DNA of 64,000 bases, from the NCBI GenBank assembly GCA_031256995.1, contig JAIRPL010000051.1, positions 1 through 64,000 of the forward strand. The letters are read 5' to 3'. Every line of letters starts with the position of its first letter. Position 1 is the first letter of the stretch. Shown here piece by piece: positions 7,717-15,879 of this stretch. A program made the translations under genes and the position numbers. Source of the DNA: Puniceicoccales bacterium. GTDB taxonomy: Bacteria > Verrucomicrobiota > Verrucomicrobiia > Opitutales > UBA953. Under the pieces are notes generated by a model. It saw only the letters and a program-made list of their open reading frames with translations, searched no databases and was not told where the DNA came from.

Positions 7717-8112
7717 TTTTTTACCGGGGGAGGATGCCGGGATTTTTGCCGGTTTCCCCTTTTTCCCGTCGCCCGCGAAGGTTTCGGAGAAGAAACGGGG
7801 CGGGATGACATGGCGGCGAATCGTCGCGCCCCGGGGAAACATGGGACGCCATGCCGCCTGCGACGAGGCACCCCTGGTCCCCTTTTCCGCCGCATGGCAT
7901 GGGTTGCTCGATTTCGCCGCCGGACCGCCTCATCCCACACGGCGGCCACCCGGGCGCATGGGTTGGTGTGTTTGAATGCCGGCCTCGTGGCCTTCCAGGG
8001 CACACCGGGGAGGCTCCGTACGGGCGTCGTCTTTTTGCGCTTTTGCCATTCGTGGCTTGTTTGGGGGCAAAAGGCATGGAAGCCTGAGGGTCGTTTTCAA
8101 CCTGCTTCCGGC
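7717..8112. other. Gene-free stretch between rnpB and kdsB with repeat-like sequence
   Basis: The kdsB frame is open through part of this stretch, but its translation is not family-like. The stretch contains a 30-nt segment (7937-7966) whose reverse complement resembles 22551-22580, and a long-loop hairpin CTTTTGCC (8040-8047) with GGCAAAAG (8066-8073). I see no tRNA and no convincing small gene; the kdsB promoter should lie here. Confidence 0.5.
7937..7966 (-). repeat. Dispersed 30-nt repeat, copy 1
   Basis: Read on the minus strand it contains CCAACCCATGCGC and GGGTGGC and matches 22551-22580 at about 26 of 30 positions, with the differences mostly C/G swaps. A weaker third relative may lie at 34770-34790, sharing GGGTGGC and GGATGAGGCGG with the sequence around this copy. 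All copies are intergenic. Confidence 0.5.
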
Positions 8113-8886
8113 ATGCCTGGCCCATCAATATCCCCCGACCATTCCGCGACCGTCGCCATTCCGGCTCGCCTGGCCTCCACGCGCCTTCCCCGAAAGGTGT
8201 TGCTCGACCTTGGCGGGAAGCCGGTTGTGCAACATGTCTGGGAACGCGTCCGGCAGATGCGCAACGCCGCCCGTGTTGTGATCCTTGCCGACGGGCAGGA
8301 GGTTGCCGATGCCGCCCGCGCCTTTGGCGCCGAGGTGTTCCTCACCGATCCCGCCCTTCCCTCCGGCACGGCCCGTCTGGCCTCGGTGCTTGGGCGGCTT
8401 CCCGGGGCCTTTTTCCTGAATGTGCAGGGGGATGAGCCATGCATTGCCCCGGCCTTGCTGGATGCCTTGGTGGAGCGCTGGCGGCAGACGCGCTGCGAGC
8501 TTGTCACCGCCGTCGCCCCGCTGCGTGATCCGGCGTGCCTGGCGAACCCGAATGTCGTCAAGGTCGTCCGCGCGGGGGACGGGCGCGCGCTGTATTTTTC
8601 GCGAAGCCCCGTCCCGTTCCGTCGTGGCCTCCCCCCCGCCGAATGGCTCGCGGATGGCGCCGTCGCCTATTGGTCGCACATCGGCGTCTACGGCTATGCC
8701 CGCGAGGTTCTTGCAGGCTACCCCATGCTGCCCGTCTCTGAAAACGAGAAGACCGAGTCCCTTGAGCAGCTCCGTTTCATTGAACACGGGAAATGCATCC
8801 AGACCGTCGAGACCGACTACCATCCCGTTTCCATTGACACACCGGAGGACCTTGAAAAGGCCCGCGCCCTTTTTTCCAAGGGCTGA
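8113..8886 (+). CDS. kdsB: 3-deoxy-manno-octulosonate cytidylyltransferase
   Basis: 257 residues. KdsB activates Kdo with CTP to CMP-Kdo, the donor for the inner core of lipopolysaccharide; WaaA at 22631 uses it. Visible signatures: VAIPARLASTRLPRKVL near residue 14 (nucleotide-binding loop), LADGQEV, LPSGTARLASVL, FLNVQGDEPCIAP (the metal-binding Asp lies in QGDEP), YFSRSPVPFRR and HIGVYGYAREVL. The end TDYHPVSIDTPEDLEKAR is canonical. ATG 8113 (MPGPSISPD) is chosen, although the frame is open for about 300 bp upstream; the upstream translation resembles repeat sequence. Cytoplasmic enzyme, usual length. Confidence 0.94.
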   Translation: MPGPSISPDHSATVAIPARLASTRLPRKVLLDLGGKPVVQHVWERVRQMRNAARVVILADGQEVADAARAFGAEVFLTDPALPSGTARLASVLGRLPGAFFLNVQGDEPCIAPALLDALVERWRQTRCELVTAVAPLRDPACLANPNVVKVVRAGDGRALYFSRSPVPFRRGLPPAEWLADGAVAYWSHIGVYGYAREVLAGYPMLPVSENEKTESLEQLRFIEHGKCIQTVETDYHPVSIDTPEDLEKARALFSKG

Positions 8887-8937
8887 GCCGGCGCGCGTTG
8901 CCCCCGCGCGTTGGCGTTCCCCGGCGCGTGCCGCGCC

Positions 8938-11355
8938 TCACAACACGCGCACCTTGCCGCGCAGGAGGACATCCTCGGCGCTTGTGGCGGCGAAGATCTC
9001 GTATTCGCCGGGAGAGGCGACACGGGAACGCACGAGGCGGTCCCACTCCGCCATGTCCGCCACGGGGAATTCAAAGAATATCTGGGAGACCGCGCCGGCC
9101 TTCAGCGCGATTTTTTGAAATGCCACAAGCCTTTGCGCCGGCGAGGCGACGAGGTTTGTCGTCGTGTTATGGTGGTAAATTTGGAGCACATCCACGCCAT
9201 CGCGCTCGGATATGTTGGTCGCCGTGATCCGGAGGCGGACGCTTCCGGCGGGCGGGACCTCGGGCGTTTCCACCACGAAGTTGGAGTATTGGAAGCGCGC
9301 GTAGCTCAGGCCGAAACCGAACGGCCACAGCGGCCCGGTCCCGGTGAACACGTAATCACGCCCCGGGAAGTCCGGTGTGCCGGGTTTGCCGAAGACGCCC
9401 CGGGCGCCGGGATTGTAATCGTAGGTGGTGGGTATGCTGCCCGCGCCGCGCGCCACGGAGACAGGGAGCCGGCCGCCGGGGTCCGCCTCCCCGAAGAGCA
9501 CCGAGGCCACGGCCGCCCCCTGCTCCTCCCCCGCGTAGAACAGGCTGAGGATGGCATTGGCATTGTCCTTTATCCAGGGCGTCGAGCAGGGGCGTCCCTG
9601 CAAAAACAGCGCGATGATGGGGCGGCCCGTGGCCCAGAGGGCGCGCACAAGCTCCTCCTGGATGCCGGGGAGGACCGGGTTCGCGACATCGTAACCGGCC
9701 CCGGCCGTCGGGCTGTGGGGGCGCCAGCCGGTGCGCGCGCCCCCGGCGGGGGGGCCGCTTTCGTCCCCCAGGACGACGAGGACGGCGTCGCACCCGCCGG
9801 CGATCGCGACCGCCTCCTCGAAGCCCGCACGGCTCTTCATGGAGATGCCGCAGCCTTCGCTGTGGAGCACGCGCGTCTTGTTTCCCAGAAAGTTCCGCAG
9901 GCCCTGGAGAATGGTCACGCCATCCTCGTCCTCGCGGCTCCATGAGCCATCCCCGAACTGTGAGCGGGCGGCGTTCGGGCCGATGACGCCAAGGGTTTTT
10001 ATGCGCGCCGTGTCCAGCGGAAGCAGGCCGTCGGCATTTTTCAGGAGCACGATGGCCCCCTGGGCGGCCCTCAGGGCCAGCGCCCGGTTTTGCGCGGTGT
10101 GGATGCGGTGGGGGAGCACGCCGGGTTCCGTCACGCGCCGCCCCTCGAAAAGGCCCGCGTTGAACTTCAGGCGCAGCACGCGCGCGGCGGCGCGCTCGAT
10201 GGCCTGGGCCGGGATCCTCCCGGCGCGCACCGCGGCGGCCAGTTTGTCGCTTGGCGCGCCGGGCGCCGGCGGCACCGGCTCGTCCTCCACATCCACGCCG
10301 GCGGCAAGGGCCTGTGACAGGGCCGAGGCCGCGTCGGGCGCCACTCCAAACACCGTCTCGTTCATCGCGACGCCGCCGGGGGCGCCCAGCACCATGCCCT
10401 CAAAGTCCCATTCCTTGCGGAGCACCATTTCCAGGAGCCACTCGTTTGCGTGGCCGGGGACGGAGTTGACGGGGCTGATGACCGGGACGACGACCTGGAC
10501 GCGCCCCTTGCGCACGGCGTCCTCAAACGGCGGGAAGTGCAGGGCGCGCAACGCGCGGGCGCTGAGCGAGACGGGCGCGCCGAACAGCCCCCCGTCGGGG
10601 ACGCCCCAGCCCGTGAAATTCAATGCGGCGCCGAAAACCTTGTTGGGGGGCAGCACGTCCCCAAAATACGCGCGACGGTCCTCCCGGGGCATGCCGCCGT
10701 CTTCCCCGGGCGCCGGGTGCCGCGCTTTCCCCGTGCCGGCGCCCTGCAGGCCCTCCAGGTATGCCAGCCCGAATGCCGTGGTGTGCGCCGGGCATTCGCC
10801 GAAACATTGCGAGATGCCGCCGAAGCGCGGGTCGCGCGCCAGAGCGAATGACGGCGCCAGCAGCACTGTCGCCCCGCAGGCGGCGGCCTCCAGCGCGATT
10901 GCCGCGCCGACCTCCCGCGCCAGCGGCACATCCCAGGTCGCGCCAAGCGCCAGCTGGCAGGGGAAGATTGTCGCCCCTTGCGCGGCGACACCCGAGGCAC
11001 CGCCCGTGACAAACAGCGGCGGAATCCCCAGGCGGGAGTTGGACATGGTGTATTCGTGCAAATCGCGCGCCTTGGCCGCGTTCGTCGCGCAATCCGCCCC
11101 GGCCTCCAGTCGCACGATCCCCGGAGGATGCGGGCGGGACATGCGCGCCAGCGATTCCGTGGAGGCCGCCCCGTTGAACAATTGCAGTTTCTCCAGTCCG
11201 CCCATGCGAATCTGCCCGCATTTTTCCTCCAGCGTCATTCGCTGAAGCAAGTCGGCGACACGCCCGTCCACGGGCAGCGAGGGGTCTTGATAGGGTGGAA
11301 TGGCGGCGGGCATTGCCGGGGAGAGAAAGGCTTTTTGCGTGATGGAATCAAGCAT
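8938..11355 (-). CDS. GH3-like protein lacking the known catalytic residues
   Basis: 805 residues with GH3 architecture: N-terminal TIM barrel (about 30-360), C-terminal alpha/beta sandwich (about 400-640, LKNADGLLPLD, AVLVVLGDESG, PGIQEELVRAL, GRLPVSVARGAGSIP) and a fibronectin-III-like end (about 690-800). Intact GH3 enzymes are beta-glucosidases, xylosidases or hexosaminidases. Here the nucleophile segment, normally VVSDW, reads VLGAP (322-326). The Lys-His pair of AKHF is Leu-Asn at 245-246; the ARDPRWGRVEE..GED stretch is ARDPRFGGISQCFGEC (173-188); and the GEEALHG loop is VTGGASG (116-122). It is therefore probably not a normal retaining glycosidase and may be a carbohydrate-binding pseudoenzyme. 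ATG 11355 avoids overlap with the divergent gene at 11408; a longer frame to 11496 exists. No signal peptide is evident. Confidence 0.8.
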   Translation of the reverse strand: MLDSITQKAFLSPAMPAAIPPYQDPSLPVDGRVADLLQRMTLEEKCGQIRMGGLEKLQLFNGAASTESLARMSRPHPPGIVRLEAGADCATNAAKARDLHEYTMSNSRLGIPPLFVTGGASGVAAQGATIFPCQLALGATWDVPLAREVGAAIALEAAACGATVLLAPSFALARDPRFGGISQCFGECPAHTTAFGLAYLEGLQGAGTGKARHPAPGEDGGMPREDRRAYFGDVLPPNKVFGAALNFTGWGVPDGGLFGAPVSLSARALRALHFPPFEDAVRKGRVQVVVPVISPVNSVPGHANEWLLEMVLRKEWDFEGMVLGAPGGVAMNETVFGVAPDAASALSQALAAGVDVEDEPVPPAPGAPSDKLAAAVRAGRIPAQAIERAAARVLRLKFNAGLFEGRRVTEPGVLPHRIHTAQNRALALRAAQGAIVLLKNADGLLPLDTARIKTLGVIGPNAARSQFGDGSWSREDEDGVTILQGLRNFLGNKTRVLHSEGCGISMKSRAGFEEAVAIAGGCDAVLVVLGDESGPPAGGARTGWRPHSPTAGAGYDVANPVLPGIQEELVRALWATGRPIIALFLQGRPCSTPWIKDNANAILSLFYAGEEQGAAVASVLFGEADPGGRLPVSVARGAGSIPTTYDYNPGARGVFGKPGTPDFPGRDYVFTGTGPLWPFGFGLSYARFQYSNFVVETPEVPPAGSVRLRITATNISERDGVDVLQIYHHNTTTNLVASPAQRLVAFQKIALKAGAVSQIFFEFPVADMAEWDRLVRSRVASPGEYEIFAATSAEDVLLRGKVRVL

Positions 11356-11407
11356 CGCCCTCCGGCGGGCTTGAGCGCCGGGGAGACCGGGGGCAGGATC
11401 CGCCGGC

Positions 11408-11929
11408 ATGCAGAAAAAACCACAAGCTTCCTCCGCCACCGCGCCAGCTGCGAGGGCGGGAAAACTGGACGTCCGGCTTGCCACGGAGGCGGACATCCCG
11501 GCCTTGCTCGACCTTGCCGATGCGCTTGTGGAGGTGGACCGCGAGTTCGATCCCTCGTTGAGGACGGACTATAACCGCTCCGGGGAGGGCGTGAAATGGT
11601 TTCATGAAACCCTTGGGGAGGAGGAGGCCGCCGTGTTCGTGGCCGGCGCGCCGGCGGTGTTTGCGATGCTCATCGGGCGCGTTGCGGAGGCGGCCCCGTG
11701 GCGCGAAACGGGCGGGAGGATTGCCGAGGTTGAAATGCTTTGCGTCGGCCCCGAGGCCCGCGGCAACGGGTGCGGGAAGGCGCTGCTTGAGGCTTTCGCG
11801 GCATGGGCGCGCGAACGGGGCGCGCGGCGTCTCTGGGTGCGTGTCTCCGCGGCCAACGCCCGCGCCTTGCGCTTCTACCGGCGCGAACTTTTCAGGGACT
11901 ACGACGTCATCCTTGAGCGTCCGGCATGA
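11408..11929 (+). CDS. GNAT-family N-acetyltransferase
   Basis: 173 residues. The acetyl-CoA pyrophosphate-binding loop is VGPEARGNGCGKALL (about 117-131, the Q/RxxGxG/A motif A), preceded by the strand IAEVEMLCV and followed by AARERGARRLWVRVSAANARALRFYRR, the usual motif B with an N/FY element. GNAT enzymes move acetyl from acetyl-CoA to an amine; the acceptor cannot be told. The first 20 residues are basic and Ala-rich. Divergent from the GH3-like gene, with 52 bp between starts. A bidirectional terminator follows. Confidence 0.85.
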   Translation: MQKKPQASSATAPAARAGKLDVRLATEADIPALLDLADALVEVDREFDPSLRTDYNRSGEGVKWFHETLGEEEAAVFVAGAPAVFAMLIGRVAEAAPWRETGGRIAEVEMLCVGPEARGNGCGKALLEAFAAWARERGARRLWVRVSAANARALRFYRRELFRDYDVILERPA

Positions 11930-12030
11930 GCGGGGGCCGGGCCTTTTCCGTTTTTTCGCGCCGGACATGCCGGGGTGCGGAAAGGTGCTGTTTTTCGTCC
12001 GGAAGGCGCACAGGCCTTTGCATGAAAAAA

Positions 12031-12056
12031 CAGCCAGCCCACCGGCGGGCTGGCTG
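12031..12056. terminator. Bidirectional rho-independent terminator
   Basis: Perfect 10-bp stem CAGCCAGCCC/GGGCTGGCTG with a 6-nt loop (12041-12046), flanked by six A's on the left and TTTT on the right. It sits between the GNAT gene (ending 11929) and the SGNH gene on the other strand (ending 12083), so it can serve both. Confidence 0.92.
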
Positions 12057-12082
12057 TTTTCTGGCGAATGGGCGGGCGCCTC

Positions 12083-12841
12083 TTACTTGAAGGCCGAAAC
12101 CCACGCGTTGGCCATGAGCTGCGCCCCGGCGAGCGTCAGGTGAATGCCATCATGGGACCAGTAGTTCTTGGGGATATCCTTGGAGACGTCGTTCAACACG
12201 GACTGGCACGGAATGAAGGTGGCGCCAAATTCCTCGGCGATTTTCCTGGCGGCCTTGCGGTATTCGTCAAACGCCGGGAACCAAGCCTTCGTCACGGTAC
12301 CGGTTTCGAGGACGAAGGGTTCGCAGAGGACGATTTTCGTTCCGGGCAGCTTCTCCTTGGTGCGCTTAAGGAGGTCCCGAAAACCGTTTTCGTAATCCTG
12401 AAGCGTTCCCTTGTAGGGATTGTTGGATCGCAGGGAGTGCCAGTAGTCGTTCACGCCGATCAGGATGCTCAGAACGTCGGGCTGGAGCGCGACAGTGTCC
12501 TTCTCCCAGCGGCCTGCCAGATCAGGGATCTTGTTTCCGCTGATGCCGCGGTTGAAGATCTTGAGATCCTTCCCCGGGTACTTGCGCAGGAGGGCGGCGG
12601 CGGCGAGAAAGGCATAGCCCTTTCCGAGGGCGTCGGAATTGTTGGGCTGGGAGGCCGGACGGCCGCGGGAGCGACCCGAATCGGTGATGGAGTCGCCTTG
12701 GAACAGGATGACCGCGCCCTTTTTGAGATCAATCGGGCCGGCGGTGGCGGCCCTTGCGGGCGTGGAGGCAAGCAACGAAGGCAGGCCAACGAGGGAGCCG
12801 AAAAGGGCGGAGTTTTTGAGAAAGTTACGACGAGAGTTCAT
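12083..12841 (-). CDS. Secreted SGNH/GDSL hydrolase with Tat signal
   Basis: 252 residues. The start MNSRRNFLKNSALFGSLVG is a Tat-type signal (RRNFLK then a hydrophobic stretch to about residue 33), so export in folded form is likely. Catalytic blocks: Ser51 in FQGDSITDSG, Gly in FNRGISGNK (about 98-101), Asn130 in IGVNDYW, and the Asp230-xx-His233 pair in SHDGIHLTLAG. These make the SGNH esterase triad and oxyanion hole. Relatives in Verrucomicrobiota and Planctomycetota deacetylate plant or algal polysaccharides, but the substrate cannot be inferred. Length is typical. Its 5' side faces an 840-bp gene-free stretch that must hold its promoter. Confidence 0.88.
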   Translation of the reverse strand: MNSRRNFLKNSALFGSLVGLPSLLASTPARAATAGPIDLKKGAVILFQGDSITDSGRSRGRPASQPNNSDALGKGYAFLAAAALLRKYPGKDLKIFNRGISGNKIPDLAGRWEKDTVALQPDVLSILIGVNDYWHSLRSNNPYKGTLQDYENGFRDLLKRTKEKLPGTKIVLCEPFVLETGTVTKAWFPAFDEYRKAARKIAEEFGATFIPCQSVLNDVSKDIPKNYWSHDGIHLTLAGAQLMANAWVSAFK

Positions 12842-13683
12842 GGGTGGTTTGGGTTATTGTTGGGCTTGGGGCTTTCTGCCTCAAACGTGCGAGTCTGGCA
12901 GGTATGTCGCAAGAACGGTGCCAGAGGCGAACCAAAATTTTTCATGAGCAATGGGCAGATCAAAGGCGGAAAAGACAAGGGTAACGACGCACCTTGATGA
13001 CGCGCCAATCTCGCAAATGGACGATCGAAATGGCGGGCGCGGATGAGCGGGCTGGCGCGGGTTGGGCGAAAGGGCGCGTGGAGCTGCGGATGAAACAGGT
13101 GCGCGGGCGGCTCGGAGGGCGGTGCGTCGAGCCGGGCGGCGGCGTTATCGCAGACGTGGCGGGCGCGATTTAGGCAATCCGCGACACCGCCCCTTCATTC
13201 GAGGATGCGCTTGTGTGCGCCGTCAATCTTGGTGGCGACGCAGACACGGGCGCGGTTACGGGCGGATTGGCGGGCGCGACTCAGGCCCGGAGGGCATGCC
13301 GCCGCAGTGGCTGAACACCGGTTGTTTTTTGCCCTCCTCATTTCCCTCTTTGTTCGGGCAGCTGTGGCCCAGACAGGCCCCGGTCGCTAAAAATCGTGTC
13401 CGGGATGGTCCGTTTCCGTGCCTCCATGGCTTATTTTCAAGTTCTTCCGTCAGGCTCATCTCGTGGCGGCTTTGGCCGTCCAGCGCGCAATGCCCAAACA
13501 GGCGGGACAAGGCGGATAAGCGGCGGGATGTTCATGCGGATGATTTCGCGCCAGGGATCCTGCAAGCTTTGTGGCGGCATGGTCGATGGCGGCTTTTTCT
13601 GGCCTTACTTTACGATCAAGGGGCGCGGGCAAAAAAGCCCGCGCCCCTCGTTGGTGTTTGTTTGGAAAGGATCGCGCCGGATT
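12842..13683. other. Gene-free stretch with a short repeat pair and a terminator
   Basis: No credible coding sequence: the ORFs here are short or run antisense into neighbours. A 19-nt motif occurs twice in direct orientation, TGGCGGGCGCGATTTAGGC at 13157-13175 and a 17/19 match at 13268-13286, 111 nt apart. A strong hairpin at 13620-13647 probably ends the gene to its right. Confidence 0.55.
13620..13647 (-). terminator. Hairpin terminator of the isochorismatase-ThuA gene
   Basis: Perfect 11-bp stem GGGGCGCGGGC/GCCCGCGCCCC with an AAAAAA loop (TTTTTT on the minus strand). It lies 37 bp past the stop at 13684. No long T run follows on the minus strand, so it may act as a strong hairpin without a classic U tract. 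Confidence 0.7.
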
Positions 13684-15561
13684 TTAATCTTTGCGCGGCT
13701 GGGCCAGAAGGTGGTCCACAGTGTTGTGAAGAAGTTTCCGGAAGGGGGCTTTCTTCCAGTCATCCCAATGCCCGAAACTGGTATAAACAACGGTGCCGGC
13801 GCCTGCCTCGTTGACCCAGAGCACGGGTTCGCGGACCGTTTTTCCTTTTTCCTTGGTACTTCCCTCGATGAGGACGGTGGCCTTGGCGCTGGTGAGCTTT
13901 TCCTTGCCGTTGTTGGTGTAGTTATAGAGCCAGTTGGGGGTGACCAGGCCTTCGGCGCCAAAATCCACGTCCTTGAGAATCGGATGTCCTTTGCCGGATT
14001 CGACGATGACAAAGGTGCTGCCATCCTTGTTGCGGCTGTAGTGGCCGTTGTACTTGCCGCCGAGAACCTCCTCGTCGAACTTGGGCCATGAGGCGAGGCT
14101 GCTGTCGAGGGCGGTTTTGGCGTCCTTGGCGGCTTCGACGACACCGCCTTCGCGCGGAACATTGCCCTTGGGCGCAAAGGCGTGGCTGGCTGTGCGCATG
14201 GCGACAAGGGGACGCCCGCTGGCGAGATAGTTCCTGATGGCATCCATCTGCGCGGCTGGCAGGGCGCGGCGGCGCATGAAGACAAATGCAAGATCCGCGT
14301 TATCAATGATTTGCGTGTTCTCAAGGTTGAAGCGACCGGGGCCGTCCATGATGGGGCGCCCGAGGGCGTAGTCGGCATGGATGCCGCGAAGGTTCAGTTC
14401 CGCGCCAAACTCCTGAAGGCATTGGCTGGAGCGGTATTCGCTTTCGGCGGCGAGGAAAGCGACGCGTTTGCGGGTGTCCTCCTTGAAGCGGAATGGTTTT
14501 TTCCCCGTGATGTCCGTGGAAAGGATGGAGGGGCAAACGTAACGCTCTATGTAGTCAATTTGCATGTCCAAGCCGGAGAAATGGTTGATGTAGGGGGCGC
14601 CGCCGCCTTCCTTCTTGGTCTCGCGCCCGATGACATTGTTGTACATGAGGTCGGTGAGGTCGCGCACGAGGGCGGTGTTGAACCGGGCGTGCTGCATGGC
14701 GCGCAGCCCGAACGGGCGGCCGATCACGCACATGTTTGTGTGAACCCCGACGAGAAGGACGTTTTTCACACCCTTGTCGCGGAAATAGCCGATGACCTCG
14801 GCCCCGTTGTCGGAAATGAAGTCGTCGTTGGAGATGGTGATGGTGTCGATCTGGCGTTTCCATGCGGTTCCGGGGCGGCACTCGGGGCACCCGCCATTGC
14901 GGGCCTCAAGCCCCGGGCCTCCGGGTTCGCCTTTGAGGTTTTTCGCCCATTCGTTCTTTCCCCGCTTGGTGTATTGCCTGGCTTTCAGGCGCGCGGGGTG
15001 ATCCTTGTAAAAATCAAGGGTGGAACTGGGCGCGTGGACGATGCGGACGCCCTTTTCGCGGGCGGCATGGACAAACTCGTTGATGAACGGGGCCATTTCC
15101 GCGACGCGGGCGGTGGCGTGTTTGCACCAGTGCCGGTCCCACATGTCACAGATGATGACAGCCGTCTCGGACGGCACCCAATTTTTCGCATGCTGCCGGA
15201 CGCTGATGACGTCGTCGGGGATGTTGGGGATTTCCTTCCCGGCGAGACGCTTGGCTTCCGAGGAGGCGGTCGCGGCGAGTTTTTGGGAATTTTTTCCGGG
15301 AAGCTTGCGAAGGACCGCCGCCTCGGCCTTGAGGCTGGCGACATCCTGCTCAAGCTGGGTTTTGAAGGGGAGACGGTCTTGGAGGACGACACGGAGCGCG
15401 CCAGTCTTGGGGGCAATGGGCGTCTCCGCCGTCGCGCCGGCGTCCTGCGCGCAAAGCGGCGACGCGGCGCCGGCAATGGCGGCGAGCAACGCGGTGGCGG
15501 CGAGCGCGGGGGACTTCAAGGAACGAGGGAAAAGCGAGATTGTGAATCGCATAAGGGGCAT
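13684..15561 (-). CDS. Exported isochorismatase-like/ThuA-like fusion protein
   Basis: 625 residues from ATG 15561 (MPLMRFTISLF), starting with a signal peptide that ends near CAQDAG. Residues about 130-340 are an isochorismatase-like (cysteine hydrolase) domain, with the Asp in AVIICDMWDRHWC and the nucleophilic Cys in VGVHTNMCVIGRPFG. The Lys usually found before the KxxxSAF-like stretch is not evident (TITISNDDFISDNG), so activity is uncertain. Residues about 370-620 form a ThuA-like (class I glutaminase amidotransferase-fold) domain, with RKRVAFLAAESEY, RPLVAMRTASHAF, YNGHY and a final VYTSFGHWDDW. Such fusions are known in Planctomycetota and Verrucomicrobiota and are linked by context to polysaccharide use; their reaction is not established. 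A hairpin terminator lies downstream. Confidence 0.8.
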   Translation of the reverse strand: MPLMRFTISLFPRSLKSPALAATALLAAIAGAASPLCAQDAGATAETPIAPKTGALRVVLQDRLPFKTQLEQDVASLKAEAAVLRKLPGKNSQKLAATASSEAKRLAGKEIPNIPDDVISVRQHAKNWVPSETAVIICDMWDRHWCKHATARVAEMAPFINEFVHAAREKGVRIVHAPSSTLDFYKDHPARLKARQYTKRGKNEWAKNLKGEPGGPGLEARNGGCPECRPGTAWKRQIDTITISNDDFISDNGAEVIGYFRDKGVKNVLLVGVHTNMCVIGRPFGLRAMQHARFNTALVRDLTDLMYNNVIGRETKKEGGGAPYINHFSGLDMQIDYIERYVCPSILSTDITGKKPFRFKEDTRKRVAFLAAESEYRSSQCLQEFGAELNLRGIHADYALGRPIMDGPGRFNLENTQIIDNADLAFVFMRRRALPAAQMDAIRNYLASGRPLVAMRTASHAFAPKGNVPREGGVVEAAKDAKTALDSSLASWPKFDEEVLGGKYNGHYSRNKDGSTFVIVESGKGHPILKDVDFGAEGLVTPNWLYNYTNNGKEKLTSAKATVLIEGSTKEKGKTVREPVLWVNEAGAGTVVYTSFGHWDDWKKAPFRKLLHNTVDHLLAQPRKD

Positions 15562-15879
15562 AACGACATCCCTTTCGTGTTTTGGTTTCGTGCGGGAAAA
15601 CACCTGTTTTCGGGGGGCGCATGCGCATTCCTTCCCAAAAAAGCGTCAAAATCTGCCCGTCATTTCCGCTCTCTCCAAAGAATTACCTCTTGCGTTGCCG
15701 CAGGCAGTCGGGCAGGGTCACCCCCTTCTTCGCCTTTGGTGGCTGTCTGGCAGGTGCCAGCCGCGGCACACCGGGGCGCGACGCAAACCAACCAACCAAC
15801 CACCAACCCCGCCCTGACGCAGCCACCCCCGACATGACAGGAGTGGCTGTTTCCAAGTGCGGCGCATATCGTCAACAGT
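15562..15879. other. Divergent control region between the isochorismatase-ThuA gene and rpsA
   Basis: 318 bp between two divergent starts, so promoters for both should lie here. Seen: a small hairpin CTGGCA-GG-TGCCAG (15747-15760) and a short AACC-type simple repeat (about 15785-15800). No Shine-Dalgarno-like sequence precedes rpsA. I could not assign -35/-10 boxes with confidence. Confidence 0.4.

Noticed and set aside
7810-8112. N-terminal extension of kdsB to 7810
   Set aside because: About 100 extra residues that are unlike KdsB and come from repeat-bearing intergenic sequence.
8938-11355. Calling the GH3 protein an active beta-glucosidase
   Set aside because: The nucleophile and several substrate-binding residues are missing, so the plain family name would mislead.
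15785-15800. AACC-type simple repeat, considered as a CRISPR-like or phase-variable tract
   Set aside because: Too short and outside a gene; no spacer structure.
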